Positions 1 to 4,601 of a stretch of 5,444 nt of DNA are shown here, in pieces. Position 1 is the stretch's first letter; the number at the start of each line of letters is the position of its first letter. The notes beneath the pieces were generated by a model, which made no database searches, was not told where the DNA came from, and worked only from the letters and a program-made list of their open reading frames with translations. The translations under genes were made by a program, and so were the position numbers. Where the stretch lies: assembly GCA_900764215.1 (NCBI GenBank), contig CAAFNI010000017.1, forward strand, positions 1-5,444, written 5' to 3'. Source of the DNA: an uncultured Sutterella sp. (lineage in GTDB: Bacteria > Pseudomonadota > Gammaproteobacteria > Burkholderiales > Burkholderiaceae_F).

Positions 1-529
1 GGTGCGGATACTTGCGAAGCACCTCCTCGGGCGCGGCGATGCGCATCCGCGAAAGGATCGAGAGGCTCTCCTCCCGGATTTTCGATGCGCTCCAGTCCGT
101 GTGCTCGCGGAAGGTCTCGGCCATCTGTTCGCCGATGCGGTAGAGCGGATCGAAGCAGTTCATCGGGTTCTGGAGCACCATCGTGATGCGCGAGCCCCGC
201 AGGCGGCGGATCTCCTCGCCCGATCGGGCGGCGAGGTCCTCGCCCATGAAGGTGATCCGGCCCGTGACCTCGAAGTTCCTGTCGAGGAGCCTGAGGACGG
301 CCTTGCAGGACATCGACTTGCCGGAGCCCGATTCGCCGAGGATCCCGAGGCAGCGGCCGGGCTCGACCGAGAAGGTCACGTTCTTGACGAGCTCTGCGCT
401 CCTGCCGTCCTGACGGAAGGTCACGCAAAGGTCCTCGACCGAGAGGACGGGCGTCGCGCCGGGCGCCTTCGAACCTTTCGTATTCGTCCCTTTCGTGTTC
501 GTCATGTTCGCGTTCGTCATGTTTGTCAC
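1..529 (-). CDS. nikD: Nickel/metallophore ABC importer ATP-binding subunit NikD (partial, C-terminus beyond the window)
   Basis: Cytoplasmic ATPase that would power the NikBC channel. 176 codons are present and the gene runs off the left edge. Numbered from the GTG start, Walker A (GESGSGKS) is at about residues 65-72, and the Q-loop lies in LQNPMNCFDPL with Gln at about 120. The order matches NikD/DppD-type ATPases, and 'GSGKSMSCKA' and 'QNP...F.PL' resemble E. coli NikD. The ABC signature, Walker B and H-loop fall outside the window. I chose GTG (529-527) because AAGGAGGT ends 6 nt upstream and the GTG overlaps the nikC stop as GTGA. The next in-frame ATG (520) would leave a 15-nt gap. The first residues are a low-complexity pentapeptide repeat (MTNAN, MTNTK, GTNTK) not seen in E. 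coli NikD. DppD/OppD is the alternative identity; the adjacent NikA, NikB and NikC favour NikD. Confidence 0.88.
   Translation of the reverse strand, partial: MTNMTNANMTNTKGTNTKGSKAPGATPVLSVEDLCVTFRQDGRSAELVKNVTFSVEPGRCLGILGESGSGKSMSCKAVLRLLDRNFEVTGRITFMGEDLAARSGEEIRRLRGSRITMVLQNPMNCFDPLYRIGEQMAETFREHTDWSASKIREESLSILSRMRIAAPEEVLRKYPH
474..518 (-). repeat. Three 15-bp tandem units at the 5' end of nikD
   Basis: On the plus strand the units CCTTTCGTATTCGTC (474-488), CCTTTCGTGTTCGTC (489-503) and ATGTTCGCGTTCGTC (504-518) follow head to tail, with a partial fourth (ATGTTTGTC, 519-527). The period of 15 keeps the reading frame. On the coding strand they give the pentapeptides MTNAN, MTNTK and GTNTK just after the start codon. 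The repeat supplies extra in-frame ATG codons at 520 and 505. It precedes the ATPase fold and is probably a disordered tail. Confidence 0.8.
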
Positions 530-1350
530 AGGCGGACCTCCTTCGGGTCGAGCGCGTCGCGCAGGCTGTCGCCGAGCAGGTTGAAGGCGCCCACGAGCAC
601 GACGACGGCGATGCCGGGCACGAGCATCTGCTCGGGATTGGAGACCATGACGTTCTTGGCTTCGTTGAGCATCGCACCCCATTCGGGCGTGGGCGCCTGG
701 ACGCCGAGGCCGAGAAAGCTCAGGGTCGAGATGTTGAGAATGGCCCAGCCCGTGTCGAGCGAGGCGAGCACGGCGAGCTCGGCCGAGATGCAGGGCAGCA
801 TGTGGCGGGTCATGATGTAGCCGTCGCCCGAACCCACGGATCTTGAGAAGAGCACGAAGTTGCTCCCCGTATACTTCACGACCGCCGTGCGGATCATGCG
901 CGCGTACCAGGCCCACTTGATGAAGATGTTGGCGATGATCACGTTCTGGATGTCGACGCCGAGGAGCGCCACGACGGCGAGGATCATGATCTGAGACGGA
1001 AAGGAGAGCATCACGTCGACCACGCGCATGATGACTTCGTCGACCGTGCCGCGCATGTAGCCCGCGAGCACGCCCATCGCGAGACCGAGCCCGATCGTGC
1101 CGAGCATCGTCAGGATCGAGAGAAAGAGCGTCGGGCGGATGCCGTGGAGCATGCGCGAAAAGACGCATCGGCCGAGCTGGTCGGTGCCGAGCCAGTATTC
1201 GGCGTCGGGCGGCGCGAACTTCATCAGGATGTTGTTCTCGTACGGATCGTGCGGCGCGATCCAGGGAGCCAACAGGCCGAGCAGCGCGGTGACGATGATG
1301 ATGAAGAGGCTGACCTGCGTCACCGGATTGCGCAGAAAGACTTTCAGCAT
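526..1350 (-). CDS. nikC: Nickel/metallophore ABC importer permease NikC
   Basis: Second inner-membrane permease of the importer, pairing with NikB to form the channel. It has 274 residues; E. coli NikC is about 277. The first membrane helix is at about residues 12-32. It is followed by the GTDQLGR motif (55-61) typical of the DppC/OppC/NikC branch. WAWYARMIR (146-154) and FVLFSRSVGSG (165-175, the EAA-type loop that contacts the ATPase) match E. coli NikC closely, as do the SFLGLGVQAPTPEWG segment and the ending FNLLGDSLRDALDP. The ATG at 1350-1348 has a strong SD (AGGAGGAG, 8 nt upstream) inside the end of nikB and overlaps the nikB stop by 7 nt. A longer frame upstream runs into nikB and is rejected. 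The gene overlaps nikD at its 3' end. Confidence 0.93.
   Translation of the reverse strand: MLKVFLRNPVTQVSLFIIIVTALLGLLAPWIAPHDPYENNILMKFAPPDAEYWLGTDQLGRCVFSRMLHGIRPTLFLSILTMLGTIGLGLAMGVLAGYMRGTVDEVIMRVVDVMLSFPSQIMILAVVALLGVDIQNVIIANIFIKWAWYARMIRTAVVKYTGSNFVLFSRSVGSGDGYIMTRHMLPCISAELAVLASLDTGWAILNISTLSFLGLGVQAPTPEWGAMLNEAKNVMVSNPEQMLVPGIAVVVLVGAFNLLGDSLRDALDPKEVRL
536..543 (-). promoter_or_regulatory. Ribosome binding site deciding the nikD start
   Basis: On the minus strand AAGGAGGT lies inside the last codons of nikC, 6 nt before the GTG at 529-527. This near-perfect SD at good spacing supports GTG rather than the ATG at 520, and a 4-nt stop/start overlap with nikC. Confidence 0.8.
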
Positions 1351-2294
1351 TGTCGGGACTCCTCCTGGCGCAGACGCGGATCGGCGGCGCACTGAATGAT
1401 GTCGAAGAGCAGATTGAAGAAGACGAAGAGCACGCCCATCAGGAGCACGTAGGCCTGGATCACCGGATAGTCGCGGTTGAAGATCGAGGTGATGCAGAGC
1501 TTGCCGAGGCCGGGCCACGCGAACACGTTCTCGACGACGATCGTGCCCGCGATGAGCTGCGGAATGCTCATCCCGATGGCGGTCACGCAGCTCTGGAGCG
1601 AGTTCTTGAGCACGTGGCGCACGAGAATGGCGCGCTGCCTGAGGCCGCGCACGTTTGCGTAGAGCACGTAGTCCTCGCGCATGTTCTCGAGCATGTTGTT
1701 GCGGATGAGGCGGATGTACGTGGAGATGTAGGTGAGCGCCACCGTGAAGGCGGGAAGGATCAGGTGCGCGAAGCTCCCCGAGCCCGACGTGGGCAGCAGG
1801 TCCATCTTGATCGAAACGAGCCAGATGAGGAGAAGCCCCACCCAGTAGGCGGGCATGGCCGTCGTGGCGAAGACGACGCCGCGCATGATGCGGTCGAACC
1901 AGGAATCCTTGTAGACGGCGGAAAGAAAGCCGATTGGAAGGCTCAGGGCGATCACGTAGACGAGCGACATGCCTGCGAGCGAAAGCGTGGCGGGCATGCA
2001 GCGCGAGAGTTCACCCAGCACCGTGCGGGCGGGATTGGTGTAGCTCACGCCGAAGTCGCCCTGCAGGCAGTTCCAGAGCCAGACTGCGTAGCGGACGAAA
2101 AACGGCTGGTCAAGTCCGAGCTCTCTTCTCACTTCGGCAATCGCCTCCTCCGTGATGATCGGCGTCTGGCGCATGCGCAGCGCCACTTCGGCCGGATCGG
2201 ACGGAATCAGGTTGATGAAGCAGAAGCAGAGGAAGGAAATGACGAGAAGAAGCGGCACGGTGGCCAGAAGTCTCTTGATGACGTAGTGCTTCAT
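1344..2294 (-). CDS. nikB: Nickel/metallophore ABC importer permease NikB
   Basis: Inner-membrane permease of the NikABCDE/Dpp type, with 316 residues (E. coli NikB 314). The first helix, at about residues 9-30, follows MKHYVIKRLL and is followed by the family-typical IPSDPA. ELGLDQPFFVRYAVWLW corresponds to the E. coli segment LGLDQPLYVQYGTWLW. The C-terminal third keeps ENVFAWPGLGK and IFNRDYPVIQ, both near-identical to E. coli NikB, and the protein ends DPRLRQEE. The EAA-type loop is around YANVRGLRQRAILVRHVLKN. The ATG at 2294-2292 aligns with homologous starts but has no SD: the upstream mRNA is pyrimidine-rich (CATCCTTTCC). The same frame extends upstream to a TTG at 2390, but that stretch looks non-coding. 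The gene lies 184 nt after nikA and overlaps nikC by 7 nt. Confidence 0.92.
   Translation of the reverse strand: MKHYVIKRLLATVPLLLVISFLCFCFINLIPSDPAEVALRMRQTPIITEEAIAEVRRELGLDQPFFVRYAVWLWNCLQGDFGVSYTNPARTVLGELSRCMPATLSLAGMSLVYVIALSLPIGFLSAVYKDSWFDRIMRGVVFATTAMPAYWVGLLLIWLVSIKMDLLPTSGSGSFAHLILPAFTVALTYISTYIRLIRNNMLENMREDYVLYANVRGLRQRAILVRHVLKNSLQSCVTAIGMSIPQLIAGTIVVENVFAWPGLGKLCITSIFNRDYPVIQAYVLLMGVLFVFFNLLFDIIQCAADPRLRQEESRQC
1359..1366 (-). promoter_or_regulatory. Ribosome binding site of nikC inside nikB
   Basis: AGGAGGAG on the minus strand, 8 nt before the nikC ATG at 1350. It fixes the nikC start within the nikB/nikC overlap and shows that nikC has its own strong initiation signal besides coupling to nikB termination. 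Confidence 0.8.
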
Positions 2295-2478
2295 GGAAAG
2301 GATGGGGCGCAGGACGGTTCGGCGGGACCCCGCCCGCGCGCGGGCTGCGCCGCCCGAAGGATGCGTGAATCGGTCCGCCCCGCGCCCCAAGGGCGCCGCG
2401 GGCGGGCATCGGGCCCCGGGACGGGGCCCGCTGAAGGCATGAAGGCGTCAGCTTCAGCCCGAATGCGTCATGTCGGCA
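2295..2478 (-). promoter_or_regulatory. Structured nikA-nikB intercistronic region
   Basis: 184 nt without a gene, holding successive inverted repeats (plus-strand coordinates). GCCCGCG/CGCGGGC is a 14-bp perfect palindrome at 2332-2345. GCGCCC (2382-2387) pairs with GGGCGC (2391-2396). CGGGCCCC (2410-2417) pairs with GGGGCCCG (2423-2430), an 8-bp GC stem with a 5-nt loop. GCTGAAG (2430-2436) pairs with CTTCAGC (2452-2458). No T-tract follows any stem on the minus strand, so these are not standard intrinsic terminators. Comparable structures after binding-protein genes often protect the 5' cistron from 3' exonucleases and lower downstream expression. That role is inferred here. Confidence 0.6.
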
Positions 2479-2500
2479 TCATGTCGGCTTCATGTCGGCG
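2468..2500. repeat. Three-copy 11-bp tandem repeat spanning the nikA stop codon
   Basis: TCATGTCGGC plus one variable base occurs at 2468-2478, 2479-2489 and 2490-2500 (plus strand). On the coding strand each copy carries GCCGACATGA. The first two copies met by the ribosome encode ADMKPT and the nikA TGA; the third is untranslated. The period is not a multiple of three, so a change in copy number would change the C-terminus of NikA. Confidence 0.85.
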
Positions 2501-4083
2501 AAAGGCACTTCGTACTGGTTCGAGAGGAAGCCGACGTTGGAGACCGTCTTGCGAAAGAGCGCCTTGTTCGTCTCATACGTGATCGGGATGTAGACCGCGT
2601 CGTCGTGAAGGTGCTTGAGCACATAAGCGTAGAGCTCGCGGCGCTTCGCCTCGTCGGTCGAGGTGAGGATCTCCGTGATGTGCGCGTCGATCTGGGCCTT
2701 GTCGGGCAGGCCGAGCTGGGCGGCATAGTCGCCGTAGACGCGCTGGCGCATGGCGGCGAGCGAACTCTGCGGATCGTAGGGCGTCCCCCAGCAGATGTTG
2801 AAGACCATGTCGAACGCGCCGTTCTTCATGTTGTCGCGGTAGGACTGCTCCTCCTCGCCGCGGATCGAGACGAGGATGCCGAGCTTGCCGAATTCGCTCT
2901 GCAGGTATTCGGCGATCGTCTTCTCGGAGACCGAGTTGGCGTTGTAGAGCAGGTTGAGCGAGAGCTGCCTGCCGTCCTTCATGAGCGGGGCGCGGCGGCC
3001 CTCGCGCGTGAAGCCCGCCTCCTCGAGAAGCTTTGCCGCACGCTTCATGTCGTAGGCATAGGGCTCGAGCTTCACGTCGCAATAGGGCAGCGACGGCGAG
3101 TAGAGCGTGTCGGCGGGCGGCTCGAAGCCGTGGAAGACGCCCTGGGAGATGACCTTCTTGTTGGTGGCGTGCTGAAGGGCGCGCCGGACCCTGACGTCGG
3201 CGAGGAACTCGTTGTTGGTGTTGAGCACGATCTGGCGCGTGGACGTCGGGGCGGAAACCGCGATGCCGAACCTGTCGGATGAGCGGTACTTGTTGAGCGC
3301 GTCGGCGTCGACCATGTTCTTCCCCCAGATCAGGTCGGCTTCGCCCTTTTCCAGCGCGAGGATGCGGGTCTGGTTGTCCGGAATCACCTTCACCACGACG
3401 CGGCGGAAGGCGGGCTTCGCGCCCCAGTAGTCTTCGTTGCGCTCGAAGACGGAGTACTCGTCGATCACGTGCTCGACGAGCTTCCACGGGCCCGAACCCA
3501 CGAAGGCGGTCACGCCGTCCTTCGTCGTGCCGTTCTTCATGACCTTCGGGCTCACGAAGGCGAAGGGACGCGTCACGGCGAGCTCGGTGAGCATCGGATA
3601 GTACGGCTCCTTCATCTCGATGACGAACGTCTCGTCGTCGACGGCCTTGGCGCTCACGAGAAGACGCATCATCTCAAGCCACGTGTGGCGCTTTTTGTTG
3701 TCGATCAGAGCGTCGAAGTTCGCCTGCACGGCATGGGCGTCGAGCTTTTCGCCGTCGGTGAACGTCAGCCCCTTGCGGATCCTGAAGGTGTAGACGCGGC
3801 CGTCGGGCGAGATCGTCCAGCTTTCCGCCACGGCGGGATGGTAGGCACCGTCGTTGCCGAGCGTGATGAGGCCCTCGAAGAGCATCTCCTGGGCGAACAT
3901 TTCGCCGCCGTAGAGGTGCGGATTCAGGTCGCGCAGGTCGCGATAGTTGAGAAAGACGAGCGTGTCGGCGCTCGGGCCGGGCACTGCGGCCATCGCGGGC
4001 ATCGAGCGAATGCCGAGGGCCGAGAGGAGAAAGGCGGCGCCTGCACCCTGCATGAGCGTGCGGCGGGAGAAAGAAGCGGTCAT
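2479..4083 (-). CDS. nikA: Nickel/metallophore-binding periplasmic protein NikA
   Basis: Periplasmic substrate-binding protein (SBP family 5) that would deliver nickel or a metal chelate to NikBC. It has 534 residues; the E. coli precursor is about 524. Residues 6-8 (SRR), a hydrophobic stretch (about 14-25) and AMA at 30-32 form a twin-arginine-type signal, suggesting folded export. Similarity to E. coli NikA runs end to end: NPHLY (54-58), KRHTWLE (131-137), TRPFAF (171-176), GSGPW, FERNEDYWG, ADTLYSPSLPY, WGTPYDP (432-438) and HDDAVYIPITY. By alignment from memory, Tyr58, Met62, Arg132, Trp135, Arg172, Trp432 and Tyr436 match E. coli Tyr22, Met27, Arg97, Trp100, Arg137, Trp398 and Tyr402. 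The position of His416 is Tyr450. The ATG at 4083 follows AGGA with 6-nt spacing; an ATG at 4098 is the alternative. First gene of its operon, behind Fur-like sites. It could bind another chelated metal. Confidence 0.9.
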   Translation of the reverse strand: MTASFSRRTLMQGAGAAFLLSALGIRSMPAMAAVPGPSADTLVFLNYRDLRDLNPHLYGGEMFAQEMLFEGLITLGNDGAYHPAVAESWTISPDGRVYTFRIRKGLTFTDGEKLDAHAVQANFDALIDNKKRHTWLEMMRLLVSAKAVDDETFVIEMKEPYYPMLTELAVTRPFAFVSPKVMKNGTTKDGVTAFVGSGPWKLVEHVIDEYSVFERNEDYWGAKPAFRRVVVKVIPDNQTRILALEKGEADLIWGKNMVDADALNKYRSSDRFGIAVSAPTSTRQIVLNTNNEFLADVRVRRALQHATNKKVISQGVFHGFEPPADTLYSPSLPYCDVKLEPYAYDMKRAAKLLEEAGFTREGRRAPLMKDGRQLSLNLLYNANSVSEKTIAEYLQSEFGKLGILVSIRGEEEQSYRDNMKNGAFDMVFNICWGTPYDPQSSLAAMRQRVYGDYAAQLGLPDKAQIDAHITEILTSTDEAKRRELYAYVLKHLHDDAVYIPITYETNKALFRKTVSNVGFLSNQYEVPFADMKPT

Positions 4084-4126
4084 GGTCTTTCCTGTCATTC
4101 GTTGTCCCAATCTGCCTGACGCACAA

Positions 4127-4186
4127 TGAAAATGCATCACGCAAATGAGAATGATGTGTTTTCTCGAATTGAGAATGGTTCTCGTT
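4127..4186. promoter_or_regulatory. Fur-type operator cluster upstream of nikA
   Basis: The best site is TGAGAATGGTTCTCG at 4170-4184, a 7-1-7 arrangement containing the perfect inverted repeat GAGAA/TTCTC. It matches 10 of 14 positions of the Fur pattern TGATAAT-N-ATTATCA. Two further half-sites in the same orientation are TGAGAAT at 4146-4152 and TGAAAAT at 4127-4133, spaced 24 and 19 bp apart. An inverted TTCTC at 4161-4165 also faces the best site. The cluster lies about 45-100 bp upstream of the nikA ATG, where bound Fur could block transcription. No GTATGA-N16-TCATAC NikR operator is visible. Binding is inferred from pattern only. Confidence 0.65.
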
Positions 4187-4319
4187 CTAGCTATTGACCA
4201 ACCTTGTCTCCTTGGTGAAATCACGACCGCAATTTGATCGAAATCAACTCTTTCTCAAGAAAACGGCTCTTGTAGAGTCGCCTCCCCGCACTGCCGTGAG
4301 CCCCAACCGTCGTCCGCAT

Positions 4320-4415
4320 CCTAGGCAGATTTCCCTAGGAGAATCACCCGACGCCCCTTGCGGATCGTCACGCACAGCCAACTTTCCCTGCGCCCTAGGC
4401 AATTCGCCTTAGAGA
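4320..4415. repeat. Pair of CCTAGG-based repeats, possible operator of the BASS unit
   Basis: Copy 1 is at 4320-4342: CCTAGGCA, then ATTTC, then CCTAGGAGA. Copy 2 is at 4394-4415: CCTAGGCA, ATTCG, CCTTAGAGA. They differ by one gap and about four substitutions, and start 74 bp apart. Inside copy 1, GATT-N2-CCTAGG-N2-AATC (4328-4345) is an 18-bp imperfect palindrome. Copy 2 lies just upstream of the possible -10. CTAG is usually rare in proteobacterial DNA, so three CCTAGG sites within 80 bp suggest a protein-binding site. The regulator is unknown. Confidence 0.5.
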
Positions 4416-4435
4416 CGGCGCAGCGGGCCCTCCTA

Positions 4436-4441
4436 TATATT
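4436..4441 (+). promoter_or_regulatory. Possible -10 element (TATATT) for the BASS unit
   Basis: TATATT sits in a short AT-rich island (TATATATT, 4434-4441) within GC-rich sequence. There is no good -35 at 17 bp, which would suit an activator-dependent promoter, with CCTAGG copy 2 ending about 20 bp upstream. Transcription would then start near 4448, giving a leader of about 85 nt before the small ORF. Confidence 0.4.
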
Positions 4442-4502
4442 GGAATCATCCCGACGCCCACCACTCCTTCTTCATTCAGGGCGCCGCGGACTTCAACGGA
4501 AG

Positions 4503-4524
4503 CCGAACCGCGAAAGCGGTCCGG
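4503..4524 (+). promoter_or_regulatory. GAAA-tetraloop hairpin overlapping the leader-ORF SD
   Basis: ACCGC (4507-4511), GAAA loop, GCGGT (4516-4520), extended past one A-C mismatch by CCG (4503-4505) with CGG (4522-4524). The last two stem bases are the first two of the GGAGG SD at 4523-4527, so folding would partly mask leader translation. Confidence 0.5.
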
Positions 4525-4532
4525 AGGAAACC

Positions 4533-4583
4533 ATGAAATCCTTCTTTTTTCAATTCACCACATGGAGCGGTCTGAACCAATAA
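4533..4583 (+). CDS. Putative Phe-rich leader peptide (16 aa)
   Basis: ATG at 4533 reads MKSFFFQFTTWSGLNQ and stops at TAA 4581-4583. GGAGG at 4523-4527, 5 nt before the ATG, is the best SD in the region and much better than that of the BASS gene 18 nt downstream. Four of five residues at positions 4-8 are Phe (codons TTC TTT TTT CAA TTC), with one Trp, which recalls amino-acid-sensing leaders. The stop codon lies in the loop of the 4569-4591 hairpin. The ORF is in frame with the BASS gene but separated by the TAA; BASS homologues start at the downstream Met, so this is not a broken N-terminus. I do not recognise the peptide. Plausible roles are translational coupling or attenuation. Confidence 0.5.
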   Translation: MKSFFFQFTTWSGLNQ

Positions 4584-4591
4584 TTCAGACC
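4569..4591 (+). promoter_or_regulatory. Perfect 8-bp hairpin at the end of the leader ORF
   Basis: GGTCTGAA (4569-4576) and TTCAGACC (4584-4591) pair perfectly around a 7-nt loop, CCAATAA, containing the leader stop codon. Only ATTTGAG follows, so it is not a standard intrinsic terminator. A ribosome finishing the leader would sit on the hairpin and open it 10 nt before the BASS start. Confidence 0.65.
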
Positions 4592-4601
4592 ATTTGAGAT
4601 C

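Larger units (their letters stand above)
4084..4532. other. Divergent intergenic region between nikA and the BASS unit
   Basis: 449 bp of lower GC than its flanks, with no credible long gene. From left to right it holds the nikA SD, Fur-like half-sites (4127-4186), a stretch with no signal I can name (about 4200-4318), two CCTAGG-based repeats (4320-4415), a possible -10 (4436-4441) and a GNRA hairpin (4503-4524). I could not place a convincing -35/-10 pair for nikA. Longer frames here (4194-4412 plus, 4358-4597 plus, and the nikA extension to 4224) lack SDs or family similarity. Confidence 0.75.

Noticed and set aside
2..820. Plus-strand 272-codon open frame
   Set aside because: Antisense to nikD and nikC, low-complexity composition typical of a shadow frame.
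2410..2430. GC hairpin as an intrinsic terminator after nikA
   Set aside because: No T-tract follows on either strand, so it is better read as an intercistronic stabilising or attenuating structure.
1350..2582. Plus-strand 410-codon open frame
   Set aside because: Antisense to nikB and the nikA end; rich in Glu, Arg, His and Ala as expected from GC-biased reverse frames, with no family similarity.
2470..3282. Plus-strand 270-codon open frame
   Set aside because: Antisense to nikA; Val/Glu/Arg-rich with no recognisable domain.
4084..4224. N-terminal extension of nikA upstream of 4083
   Set aside because: It would run through the Fur-like sites and displace the Tat signal; a good SD precedes the ATG at 4083.
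4084..4532. NikR operator (GTATGA-N16-TCATAC)
   Set aside because: Neither half-site occurs in the intergenic region.
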